55,588 nucleotides of DNA, taken from NCBI GenBank assembly GCA_900066355.1, contig FMEL01000008.1:51506-107093 (forward strand), read 5' to 3'. The stretch comes from an uncultured Ruminococcus sp. Its GTDB lineage: Bacteria > Bacillota > Clostridia > Lachnospirales > Lachnospiraceae. The notes under the pieces were generated by a model. It was given only the letters and a program-made list of their open reading frames with translations, made no database searches and was not told where the DNA came from. How positions within the stretch are numbered: position 1 is the first letter of the stretch; each line of letters opens with the position of its first letter. Position numbers and translations under genes: made by a program. Of this stretch, positions 42,845-50,617 are shown in pieces.

Positions 42845-43726
42845 ATGGATCGAATTTTTCATTATCAAATCACAGAAAATGAACGGGGCACGACCGTACT
42901 GGACTTTCTTCGGAAGAAAGGATTTTCCAGACACATCCTCTCTTCTATGAAAGCCGACAAAGAAGCTCTTACAAGGAACGGTCAGCGAATCGGCGGCAGA
43001 GAACAGCTTCTGGCCGGAGATTATTTCCGGGTCCGTCTTCTGGAAACTGTTGATTCCGACGGAATCATCCCTGTTTCGATGCCGCTTTCCATTCTTTATG
43101 AAGACGAAGATATCCTGGTCATAAACAAACCTGCCGATATGCCGGTACATCCTTCCATCGGCAACTACACTAATACGCTGGCAAACGGTGTTGCCGCTTA
43201 TCTTGATGCAAAGGGTGAGCACAGTCCTTTCCGATGTATCAACCGCCTCGACCGCGACACCTCCGGTGTCCTGATTCTTGCCAAAAATGCCTTCAGTGCC
43301 GCTGTACTCTCCACACAAATGAGAAACCGCCAGATAAGACGAACTTATCTGGCGGTCGTAGAAGGTATCACCCCGCCAAACGGTACAATTTCTGCACCGA
43401 TCAGTCGGGTGGATGATTCAGTTATTGAACGGCATGTAGACTTTCTTCACGGAGAACCTGCTGTCACTCACTATGAACGACTGGAAACAAAAAACGAACA
43501 TTCTCTTCTGGAAATTCATCTTGAAACAGGGCGTACTCATCAGATTCGGGTGCATATGGGATACATCGGCCATCCGCTTCCTGCGGATTATCTGTACCAT
43601 CCGGAATATGATTGCTTCAAACGTCAGCCTCTCCACTCTCTTCAGCTGGAATTCCGACATCCGGTCACTGATAAGTCTATGTGTCTGCTTGCACCGGTTC
43701 CTGAAGATATGTGCAATGCCTTTTGA
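42845..43726 (+). CDS. RluA-family pseudouridine synthase
   Basis: The 293-residue protein has an N-terminal S4-like RNA-binding segment (TTVLDFLRKKGFSRHILSSMKADKEALTRNGQ) and a catalytic domain with CINRLDRDTSGVLILAKN, which carries the catalytic Asp. It also has the family motif LLEIHLETGRTHQIRVHMGYIGHPLPAD. It isomerises uridine to pseudouridine in rRNA or tRNA; the position cannot be assigned. Its stop is two bases from the convergent coaX stop. Confidence 0.93.
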   Translation: MDRIFHYQITENERGTTVLDFLRKKGFSRHILSSMKADKEALTRNGQRIGGREQLLAGDYFRVRLLETVDSDGIIPVSMPLSILYEDEDILVINKPADMPVHPSIGNYTNTLANGVAAYLDAKGEHSPFRCINRLDRDTSGVLILAKNAFSAAVLSTQMRNRQIRRTYLAVVEGITPPNGTISAPISRVDDSVIERHVDFLHGEPAVTHYERLETKNEHSLLEIHLETGRTHQIRVHMGYIGHPLPADYLYHPEYDCFKRQPLHSLQLEFRHPVTDKSMCLLAPVPEDMCNAF

Positions 43727-43728
43727 TT

Positions 43729-44493
43729 TTATTTGTTTTTGTCGTATATGATCTGAAGTCCCTTCAGGAGAAGATCTCCGTCCAGAATCATCTCGCGCTT
43801 ACAGTGCGGGACGATTTTTCTGGACATTCCTCCTGTCGCGATCACTGTAACTTTCTGTCCCAGTTCTTCCTCGATCCGGTCAATGATACCGTCTACCGCA
43901 GCTGCATTTCCATAGAGAATTCCACTCTTCATACAATCCACTGTATTCTTGCCGATAATCTTCTTTGGTTCTTCAATGCTGATTCCACTTAACTGTGATG
44001 CTCTGCTTGTCAGTGCATCCAGCGAGATCTGTACCCCAGGAAGGATCATTCCTCCGATGTAATGCTTCTTATCGTCCACTACAGAGATTGTTGTTGCTGT
44101 TCCCATATCTACGATCACAAGCGGAACAGGATACTGTGCAAGAGCTGCCACTGCATCAGCCACGCGGTCAGCTCCCATCTCTCCCGGATTATCCAGAAGG
44201 ATATTCAGCCCGGTCTTCACCCCCGGACCTACGATCATCGCATCTTTCTTAAGAATCTTCTGCACCGCAAGACGTGCGGCAAATGTGATCTGAGGAACAA
44301 CGGAAGAAATAATTGCTCCTTCAATATCTGCACGATTGATATGATGAATATCAAGAATCGTCTTGATATCGATTGCATACTCCAGTTCGGTCTTGGTACG
44401 GATCGTAGAAATACGCTCTGTCAGATATATTTTTTCTTTGTCAATGCAGCCAACAACAATGTTGGTATTTCCGATATCAATAGCTAAAATCAT
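43729..44493 (-). CDS. coaX: Type III pantothenate kinase
   Basis: The 254-residue ASKHA-fold enzyme phosphorylates pantothenate, the first step of CoA synthesis. Motifs are ILAIDIGNTNIVVG (phosphate 1), ISSVVPQ, GADRVADAVAA, VIVDMGTATTISVVD (phosphate 2) and the C-terminal VIATGGMS. It lies downstream of a probable pantothenate transporter gene and coaBC, so uptake, phosphorylation and cysteine coupling are grouped. Confidence 0.95.
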   Translation of the reverse strand: MILAIDIGNTNIVVGCIDKEKIYLTERISTIRTKTELEYAIDIKTILDIHHINRADIEGAIISSVVPQITFAARLAVQKILKKDAMIVGPGVKTGLNILLDNPGEMGADRVADAVAALAQYPVPLVIVDMGTATTISVVDDKKHYIGGMILPGVQISLDALTSRASQLSGISIEEPKKIIGKNTVDCMKSGILYGNAAAVDGIIDRIEEELGQKVTVIATGGMSRKIVPHCKREMILDGDLLLKGLQIIYDKNK

Positions 44494-44543
44494 AGTTTTT
44501 CATTCCAATCCTGTATGTCCACACCTGTGGATCTATATACTTT

Positions 44544-45182
44544 TTATGCAGCAGTATCTGGTTTTGCAATCTGGGCTGCCGGAATCAGATGTGCTTTTGA
44601 AAGAGCAGTTCCTACTGCAGCAGTGATGATCGTAGAAGAAATCATCTCACTGATTGCATTGAATCCAACCATCACGCAGCATCCTACGATGATATTTCTT
44701 CCACCCATAAGATTCTGGATCAGTTCTGTATTTCCAAACATCATAACAAGTGCGCTCATAAAGAACAGCGTGTTCAGAAAAGCGGAAAAGAATCCTGTAA
44801 CTGCGCAGGATACATAGGTATTTGCTTTTTTGTGTACGGCTCTGTAAATAAATCCGAGGCAGATTCCATCCAGAATACGCGGTACAAAGCACTGAACAGC
44901 AGTCAGTACCGGGCTGATCTGAAAAAGAGCAGATCCGAGAGCACTTGCGCCACCGATTCCCATAGCCTGCATATAGCTGGTCAGTCCAAATACGGCTCCT
45001 GCAACAGCGCCGCCTGTCGGTCCAAGGACAACGGCACAGATTGCAACCGGAATGACATTAAAGGTGACCGCCAGCGGTCCTACATTGAGATAGCCGAGCG
45101 GTGTGTAGGCCATCAGAAAAAGGATGCCTGACATAAGTCCCAGAATGGTAAGCTGTGATGTGTTAAATTTCTTTGTTTTCAT
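44544..45182 (-). CDS. panT: ECF transporter S component, probably pantothenate (PanT)
   Basis: The 212-residue membrane protein has about six hydrophobic segments and the N-terminal ECF S-component style (LTILGLMSGILFLMAYTPLGYLNVGPLAVTFNVIPVAICAV in shortened reading). The loop GPTGGAVAGAVFGLTSYMQA is typical of the ThiW/PanT group. The substrate is inferred from its position between coaBC and coaX. The energising EcfA/A'/T module is not in the window, as expected for group II ECF systems. AGGAGG precedes the ATG. Confidence 0.78.
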   Translation of the reverse strand: MKTKKFNTSQLTILGLMSGILFLMAYTPLGYLNVGPLAVTFNVIPVAICAVVLGPTGGAVAGAVFGLTSYMQAMGIGGASALGSALFQISPVLTAVQCFVPRILDGICLGFIYRAVHKKANTYVSCAVTGFFSAFLNTLFFMSALVMMFGNTELIQNLMGGRNIIVGCCVMVGFNAISEMISSTIITAAVGTALSKAHLIPAAQIAKPDTAA

Positions 45183-45277
45183 GTTTTCCTCCTTGTTATC
45201 GTTCCCTTACGCGGGATACAATACGGTGCGGAATTGCGGGCATATGAATTTTATTTACCCGCTTCCTGGTGAACGGG

Positions 45278-46483
45278 TTACTGTTCCCTTTCTTTCATGA
45301 TCGAAAGGATTTTATCCAGGATGATATTGGCTGCGTCCTCCTTGCTCATAAGCTGGAGTGATACGTCCTCATCCTGTGTAATCAGAGTCAGCACATTGGT
45401 ATCTCCCTGGAATCCGGCGCCTGCCACCTTAAGGTTATTGGCTGCCACCATATCCAGATGTTTTTTGCCAAGTTTTGCTCTGGAATTACCAAGCATATTT
45501 TGTGTTTCCATCGAAAATCCACATAAAAACTGTCCCGGAACACGGTTGTCCCCCAGATACTGAAGGATATCATCCGTTTTTTCCAGTTCAATGCTCATCT
45601 GGCCTTCCTGCTTCTTGACCTTGTCATCAAACACCTTCGCGGGACGATAATCTGCAACTGCGGCCGCTTTAATAATAATGTCCTGCTCAAAACTTACAGA
45701 AGTCACTGCATCAAACATCTCTTTAGCCGTTACTATCGGAACAAGCTTTACAAACGGCGGCGGTTCGATGGCACACGGACCACTGACCAGGGTCACCTGT
45801 GCTCCACGGAGCATTGCTGCTTTTGCCAGTGCATATCCCATCTTTCCCGATGAATGATTCGTAATATAGCGTACCGGATCAATGGCTTCCTGTGTCGGAC
45901 CTGCGGTTACCAGAACTTTTTGTCCTGTCAGATCTTTTTCCTTCGCAATCTCCCGAAGGATATATTCAAGAAGCATTTCCGGCTCCGGCATCTTACCGGC
46001 TCCCGTATCTCCACATGCAAGATAACCGCTTGCAGGTTCGATCACTTCATAGCCATAATGCTGCAGAATCGCCAGATTGTCCTGAACGATCGGATTTTCG
46101 TACATATTGGTGTTCATGGCCGGTGAAATAATTTTTTTACATTTGCATGCCATGATCGTAGTTGTCAGCATGTCATCTGCAATTCCATGTGCAAGCTTGC
46201 CGATTACATTTGCGCTCGCCGGTGCGATCATCACCACATCCGCCTGCTTTGCAATCGATACATGCTCCACCTGAAACTGAAAATTTCTGTCAAAGGTATC
46301 TACCAGACATTTGTTTCCTGTCAGAGATTCAAATGTGATCGGATTGATAAAGTTTGTGGCATTTTCTGTCATCAGTACATGAACCTGTGCATGAAGCTTC
46401 TTCAGTGCACTTGCAAGATATGCAATCTTATATGCCGCAATACTTCCGGTCACTCCCAGAAGCACGGTCTTCCCCTGTAACAT
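45278..46483 (-). CDS. coaBC: Bifunctional CoaBC (phosphopantothenoylcysteine synthetase/decarboxylase)
   Basis: The 401-residue protein is a fusion. The N-terminal flavin-dependent decarboxylase (CoaC, about 1-180) shows LLGVTGSIAAYKIAYL, the active-site His in FQVEHVSIA, and the ISPAMNTNMYENP motif. The C-terminal synthetase (CoaB, about 188-398) shows KVLVTAGPTQEAIDPVRYITNHSSGKMGYALA, with KAAAVADYRP and later SIELEKTDDIL. It makes 4'-phosphopantetheine from 4'-phosphopantothenate, CTP and cysteine. It is the first gene of the coaBC-panT-coaX group. Confidence 0.95.
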   Translation of the reverse strand: MLQGKTVLLGVTGSIAAYKIAYLASALKKLHAQVHVLMTENATNFINPITFESLTGNKCLVDTFDRNFQFQVEHVSIAKQADVVMIAPASANVIGKLAHGIADDMLTTTIMACKCKKIISPAMNTNMYENPIVQDNLAILQHYGYEVIEPASGYLACGDTGAGKMPEPEMLLEYILREIAKEKDLTGQKVLVTAGPTQEAIDPVRYITNHSSGKMGYALAKAAMLRGAQVTLVSGPCAIEPPPFVKLVPIVTAKEMFDAVTSVSFEQDIIIKAAAVADYRPAKVFDDKVKKQEGQMSIELEKTDDILQYLGDNRVPGQFLCGFSMETQNMLGNSRAKLGKKHLDMVAANNLKVAGAGFQGDTNVLTLITQDEDVSLQLMSKEDAANIILDKILSIMKEREQ

Positions 46484-46526
46484 AGCCTTTTCCTCCTTTG
46501 ACGTTCACGCTTTTTACATCTGTTTT

Positions 46527-46554
46527 ATTATAACAGTCCTGTCTGTAATTGCAA
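46527..46554 (-). promoter_or_regulatory. Promoter of coaBC
   Basis: On the minus strand, TTGCAA (46554-46549), a 16-bp spacer and TATAAT (46532-46527) lie 44 bp upstream of the start. Confidence 0.65.
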
Positions 46555-46593
46555 CGTATTTTTCCAGTGTTCGATTTTTTATACAGCATTTTA

Positions 46594-46622
46594 TTGAAGA
46601 AATAAAAAATCTGTACTATAGT
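46594..46622 (+). promoter_or_regulatory. Promoter of the mnmM/ytqB-like gene
   Basis: On the plus strand, TTGAAG (46594-46599), a 17-bp spacer and TATAGT (46617-46622) are divergent from the coaBC promoter. Confidence 0.65.
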
Positions 46623-46654
46623 ATCCAAAAGAATACAGTTTTACGGAGGTCTTT

Positions 46655-47218
46655 ATGAAAGCAACTCAGATCACGCAATGGTGCGCCCGTTTTATCACAG
46701 AGCAGGTGCAGCCCGGAGATATCTGTATCGATGCCACAATGGGAAATGGCAACGATACTCTTCTTCTTTGCTCATTATGTCAGAAAACAGGCCATGTATA
46801 TGCCTTTGATATCCAGGAACAGGCTCTCGCACATACACGTCAGAGGCTTCTGAATGCAGATGTTCCCACAAATTACACACTGCTTCTGGAATCTCACGCA
46901 AATATGGATCACTATGTACAGCCTGATTCAGTCAGCTGTATCGTCTTTAACCTCGGCTATCTTCCCGGCGGAGATCACGCAAAAGCCACCCACGCTTCTT
47001 CCAGCATCGAAGCACTTACGAAGAGCCTTTCCCTTCTGAAAAAAGGCGGGCTCATCTCTCTTTGTATCTACAGCGGAGGAGATTCCGGTTTTGAAGAACG
47101 CGATGCCGTCCTCTCCTGGCTGAAAAATCTGGATTCGCATAAGTATCTGGTGATACGAAGCGACTATTACAACCGACCGAACAATCCGCCCATTCCTGTG
47201 CTGATCATACGGCAATAA
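46655..47218 (+). CDS. SAM-dependent methyltransferase, MnmM/YtqB family
   Basis: The 187-residue class I methyltransferase has motif I GDICIDATMGNGNDTLLL, an acidic end of strand 2 (YAFDIQEQAL), and the family-specific VFNLGYLPGGDH. C-terminal SDYYNRPNNPPIPVLIIRQ also fits the YtqB family. YtqB homologues were recently shown to be MnmM, which completes 5-methylaminomethyl-2-thiouridine at tRNA position 34. Older annotations call it an rRNA methyltransferase. The ATG at 46655 is preceded by GGAGG. Confidence 0.85.
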   Translation: MKATQITQWCARFITEQVQPGDICIDATMGNGNDTLLLCSLCQKTGHVYAFDIQEQALAHTRQRLLNADVPTNYTLLLESHANMDHYVQPDSVSCIVFNLGYLPGGDHAKATHASSSIEALTKSLSLLKKGGLISLCIYSGGDSGFEERDAVLSWLKNLDSHKYLVIRSDYYNRPNNPPIPVLIIRQ

Positions 47219-47253
47219 CAATGTCTGTCGAATTTTTCACTTCTTTATGGCGA

Positions 47254-47293
47254 CAAAAAAGACCGGTATACCTTAATTGATATATCGGCCTTT
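47254..47293 (-). terminator. Intrinsic terminator after the cyclophilin gene
   Basis: A 13-bp imperfect stem (47258-47270 with 47281-47293) is followed by a T6 tract on the minus strand. Confidence 0.8.
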
Positions 47294-47305
47294 CTTAATC
47301 TGAAC

Positions 47306-48076
47306 TCAGTCTGTCATACGAATGCTCTCAATCACCGGCTGCTCATCTGCCTTGATCGAACCATTTTCATCTGTCGGGGCTGCTTCCTTACAAATCTTAT
47401 CTACAATATCCATGCCTTCTGTGACATGTCCGAATGCAGCATAATCTCCATCCAGGAAAGTACTGTCTGACTGTACAATAAAAAACTGGGAGCTTGCACT
47501 GTCCGGGTCGGTGGATCTCGCCATGGAGATTGTACCTCTTGTATGGGAAATGTCATTGTCCACACCATTGCCGGAAAATTCGCCCTTGATCGTCTCACCG
47601 GAACCTCCTGTTCCATTTCCCTTCGGATCTCCGCCCTGCATCATAAATCCATCCATAATGCGCCAGAAAGTAAGTCCGTCATAGAACTGATCCTGTACCA
47701 GCTTCACGAAGTTTGTTACTGTGACCGGCGCTGTATCTGCATCCAGTTCTACCTGAATATCTCCATAATCACGGATAGAAATATCTGCATGATGGATTCC
47801 TGTCAGTTCCCTGCTCGTATCAAGTACTACGATTGCATCATCATTTTCAGAAGCATCTGTAAAGCCTGCGGCCTCTGCTTCTTCTTCTGTTGCCATTTTC
47901 GGTGTCACTGTAGGCTCAGCCTCGGAAGTATCTTTATCGTTTTCTGCATCATTCGTATCTTCTTTTGTATCTTCTGTTTTCGTTTCTGCGTCTTCTGCTG
48001 CCTTACTGCCACATCCGACAAGCGTACCTGCTGCCAGCATCGCCGCAAAAAGCACTGCAAGAATTCTGGATTTCAT
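47306..48076 (-). CDS. Cyclophilin-type peptidyl-prolyl isomerase lipoprotein
   Basis: The 256-residue protein has a lipoprotein signal (lipobox LVGC, Cys22). An acidic Asp/Glu/Thr linker (about 25-75) leads to a cyclophilin domain. The domain shows the short bacterial pattern: TAPVTVTNFVKLVQDQFYDGLTFWRIMDGFMMQGGDP in shortened reading, then GTISMARSTDPDSASSQFFI and AAFGHVTEGMDIVDKI. It accelerates proline isomerisation in secreted proteins at the outer face of the membrane. It has its own promoter, divergent from luxS. Confidence 0.93.
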   Translation of the reverse strand: MKSRILAVLFAAMLAAGTLVGCGSKAAEDAETKTEDTKEDTNDAENDKDTSEAEPTVTPKMATEEEAEAAGFTDASENDDAIVVLDTSRELTGIHHADISIRDYGDIQVELDADTAPVTVTNFVKLVQDQFYDGLTFWRIMDGFMMQGGDPKGNGTGGSGETIKGEFSGNGVDNDISHTRGTISMARSTDPDSASSQFFIVQSDSTFLDGDYAAFGHVTEGMDIVDKICKEAAPTDENGSIKADEQPVIESIRMTD

Positions 48077-48113
48077 GATCCGTTCCTCCTTATCTTTTTC
48101 TTACAATATCCAC

Positions 48114-48142
48114 AGTGTAACATTATGCGAAAATAAAGTCAA
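48114..48142 (-). promoter_or_regulatory. Promoter of the cyclophilin lipoprotein gene
   Basis: On the minus strand, TTGACT (48142-48137), a 17-bp spacer and TACACT (48119-48114) lie 38 bp upstream of the start. The -35 box abuts the palindromic element. Confidence 0.65.
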
Positions 48143-48302
48143 TTCCGGTGCTGTTCACACGTAATATCTCGCGAGGTGTTTTGCCATGAATATGGCAAAA
48201 TCCCGAGACATACGGGGCAAAATCCCATCACCGAAGGTGATTTGGAATGGATTTTGACCAAGTTGCTGTGAACGGAGTGAACAGCAACCAATTCCGGTCA
48301 AA
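48143..48302. repeat. Palindrome-dense element (REP/MITE-like) between divergent promoters
   Basis: About 160 bp contains four hairpins: a 9-bp perfect stem at 48179-48200, CCCG/CGGG at 48202-48216, ATCACC/GGTGAT at 48227-48241, and a two-part stem at 48252-48302 (TTTTGACC/GGTCAAAA around GTTGCTGT/ACAGCAAC). The left end (TGCTGTTCAC near 48149) is the inverse of GTGAACAGCA near 48277. No reading frame is supported. The organisation resembles dispersed palindromic repeats; this cannot be confirmed from one copy. Confidence 0.6.
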
Positions 48303-48310
48303 ACCACCGC

Positions 48311-48339
48311 TTGTATCAAACGCGATGCTCTGTTACAAT
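48311..48339 (+). promoter_or_regulatory. Promoter of luxS
   Basis: On the plus strand, TTGTAT (48311-48316), a 17-bp spacer and TACAAT (48334-48339) lie 61 bp upstream of the luxS start. Confidence 0.6.
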
Positions 48340-48400
48340 AGACACAGAAATATCATACAAAATATACATCTAAACCATATACGAAAGGAATGAATTTTCA

Positions 48401-48880
48401 ATGAAAAAAATCGCAAGTTTTACGATTGACCATATCAAGCTGCAGCCGGGCATTTATGTTTCCCGTAAGGATTATCTCGGCAAGGAGGTAATCACCACTT
48501 TTGATATTCGTATGACTTCCCCAAATGAAGAACCGGTCATGAACACAGCAGAGCTGCATGCCATGGAACATCTCGCAGCCACTTTTCTCCGTAACCATGC
48601 AGAATTCGGTTCAAAAATCATCTACTGGGGACCGATGGGCTGCCGTACCGGCAATTACCTGCTTCTTGCAGGCGATTATGAATCCAGAGATATCGTACCT
48701 CTGATGATCGAAATGTTTGAATTTATCCGTGATTTCGAGGGAGAAATTCCAGGCGCATCCGCAAAGGACTGCGGCAACTACCTCGACATGAATCCTGGTA
48801 TGGCAAAATATCTCGCCAACAAATATCTCAACGATGTTCTCTATGATATCCGGCCGGATCGCCTGACTTATCCGGAATAA
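48401..48880 (+). CDS. luxS: S-ribosylhomocysteine lyase LuxS
   Basis: The 159-residue metalloenzyme cleaves S-ribosylhomocysteine to homocysteine and DPD, the precursor of autoinducer 2. Metal ligands are in the HAMEH motif (His53, His57) and Cys124 (AKDCGNYLDMNP). Cys81 in GPMGCRTG is the catalytic Cys. Full length, with AAAGGA upstream. No pfs or mtn gene is nearby. Confidence 0.97.
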   Translation: MKKIASFTIDHIKLQPGIYVSRKDYLGKEVITTFDIRMTSPNEEPVMNTAELHAMEHLAATFLRNHAEFGSKIIYWGPMGCRTGNYLLLAGDYESRDIVPLMIEMFEFIRDFEGEIPGASAKDCGNYLDMNPGMAKYLANKYLNDVLYDIRPDRLTYPE

Positions 48881-48930
48881 ATCAGCCAGTACACTTGTAA
48901 AAAGGTGCACTTGGGGAAACTAAACAGTGC

Positions 48931-48966
48931 AAAAACACCGGGCTTACATAAAGTCCGGTGTTTCTT
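48931..48966. terminator. Bidirectional terminator between luxS and the SH3 lipoprotein gene
   Basis: ACCGG and CCGGT arms, extended to about 13 bp with one G-U pair, are flanked by A5 on the left and T-rich sequence on the right. The two genes converge here. Confidence 0.85.
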
Positions 48967-48987
48967 TGTGCATATATAGTATGTGAT

Positions 48988-49449
48988 TTACTGTGCAGCC
49001 TGTGCGGTCGTATCTGTCGTCGCAGTACCGGCCGGTGCCTCCGTTGAAACATACTGAGAACTTACATAACCGGTCTGATTATTGACAGTTACTTCTACCC
49101 ACTGTCCGTCTTCGCTGACACCTGTGCTTGTCAGTGTCTGTCCTACTGTCGTTCCGGTAATGATCTGAGCATCTGTGCCGCAGTCCGAACGAACATTGAC
49201 ACCTTCAATCGCATAGTATGTAGCATTTTGTTTTATGATATTTACACCTGCTGCTGTCTGAGACATTTCCGGTGCCGGAGTCGGCGTAACTTCCGGAGTC
49301 GGTGTAGCTTCCGGTGTAGGAGTTGCAGTTGGAGTCGGAGTTGCTTCAATCACAGTCACAGTGGAATCTTCTCCTCCGGTGCTGTATCCGCATCCGGACG
49401 CTGCCACTGCCAGAACTGCAAGCAGGATCAGTAATCTGGATTTCTTCAT
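48988..49449 (-). CDS. SH3-domain lipoprotein
   Basis: The protein has 153 residues from the ATG at 49449, which has AAGGAGG upstream; the frame opens at 49479 without support. It has a type II signal with lipobox AASGC (Cys20). A repeated Thr-Pro-Glu-Ala spacer follows (about 40-62). A bacterial SH3 domain (about 78-140) has GVNVRSDCGTDAQIITG and GQWVEVTVNNQTGYVSSQYV. Such domains bind peptidoglycan or wall peptides. A short Thr/Ala-rich tail ends the protein. Function beyond wall association is unknown. Confidence 0.85.
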   Translation of the reverse strand: MKKSRLLILLAVLAVAASGCGYSTGGEDSTVTVIEATPTPTATPTPEATPTPEVTPTPAPEMSQTAAGVNIIKQNATYYAIEGVNVRSDCGTDAQIITGTTVGQTLTSTGVSEDGQWVEVTVNNQTGYVSSQYVSTEAPAGTATTDTTAQAAQ

Positions 49450-49559
49450 AAAAATATTTCCTCCTTTATAGCATAACAACGCATATAAACACTATACCCC
49501 AACTTCGGGGCATTATGCAAGCCTTTTTTCTTGTTATACACTTCTCCTGCATCTGTCCG

Positions 49560-50600
49560 TCACTTTTTCTTATAATCTCCTCTGTCTGTAACAATTTCAC
49601 AGCCAATTTGTTGCATCCGCCCCGCCAGACAGCCTCTGCACTGTGCGGATTCGTCTCCCGTACAGATTTTGCCATCGTAGAGCATATATTTTTTTCGTAC
49701 AGAAACCGGCGAAAGGTTCGGCATTACGACATTTGCCCCCGAAAGCACTCCCATCTCACGCCCTTTCGGATGAATCGTTCCAAGCGCCGTCGTCGCCGGC
49801 AACAGCACATGCGGAAGCATCAGGCGCAAAAGTGCCAGATAAAACAACGTGTCATCCAGCCTCCCTCTTCGTTCCTCGGCAAACGGGGTATCCTTATGTG
49901 GAATAAAAGGTCCGATTCCTACCATCTCCGGATCCAGATCTTTCAGAAACAGAAAATCCTCTACCAGATCATCAATTGTCTGAAGCGGTGAACCGACCAT
50001 AAATCCGGCGCCTGTCTGAAAGCCCAGTTTCTTCAATGTCCGCAGACAGTTTTTACGGTGTTCACAGGACATCTCATATGGATGCAGGCGCCTGTAATGC
50101 CGCGGATCCGCAGTTTCATGCCGCAGGAGATAACGGTCAGCACCTGCCTCGTGAAATGCACGATAGCTTTCTTCGGATTTTTCACCAATGGAAAGTGTCA
50201 GTGCACAATCCGGATATTTTTTCTTGATTTCCTGAATCAGATGCACTATCTTTTCATCGGTAAAAAACGGATCTTCTCCCCCCTGAAGAACAAATGTCCG
50301 AAATCCGAGTTCATACCCTTCAGAACAGCATGTCATAATATCTTCTTCTGTCAGACGATATCTCTGTGCCTCCCTGTTACTTCTCCGGATGCCGCAGTAA
50401 AAGCAGTCATTTCTACAGTAGTTTGTAAACTCGATCAGTCCACGTACATAGATTTTATTTCCATACACCTGCTGCCGCACCTGATTTGCAAGATTTCTCG
50501 CATACTCCTCATCTTCCTGTGAACGGTTTGCAAGAAGCCGGTGAAATTCCTCTGCACTTAAGAAATTCTCCTGGTGCAGTTTATCTATTAAATTTTTCAT
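49560..50600 (-). CDS. hydE: [FeFe]-hydrogenase maturase HydE (radical SAM)
   Basis: The 346-residue radical SAM protein carries the CX3CX2C cluster motif as CRNDCFYC (Cys62, Cys66, Cys69), and LQGGEDPFF is the conserved glycine-rich segment. The C terminus has CTGDESAQCRGC, a CX7CX2C pattern matching the optional second cluster of HydE. Known HydE helps build the diiron subcluster of the H-cluster. The close relative PylB is the alternative, but no pyl genes are present. HydF, HydG and a hydrogenase are not in the window. It lies 17 bp after a dihydropyrimidinase gene. Confidence 0.88.
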   Translation of the reverse strand: MKNLIDKLHQENFLSAEEFHRLLANRSQEDEEYARNLANQVRQQVYGNKIYVRGLIEFTNYCRNDCFYCGIRRSNREAQRYRLTEEDIMTCCSEGYELGFRTFVLQGGEDPFFTDEKIVHLIQEIKKKYPDCALTLSIGEKSEESYRAFHEAGADRYLLRHETADPRHYRRLHPYEMSCEHRKNCLRTLKKLGFQTGAGFMVGSPLQTIDDLVEDFLFLKDLDPEMVGIGPFIPHKDTPFAEERRGRLDDTLFYLALLRLMLPHVLLPATTALGTIHPKGREMGVLSGANVVMPNLSPVSVRKKYMLYDGKICTGDESAQCRGCLAGRMQQIGCEIVTDRGDYKKK

Positions 50601-50617
50601 ATTCTATCCCCATTCGG

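Noticed and set aside
50286..50560. PylB (methylornithine synthase) instead of HydE
   Set aside because: No pylS, pylC or pylD neighbours are present, and the C-terminal CX7CX2C motif fits HydE better.
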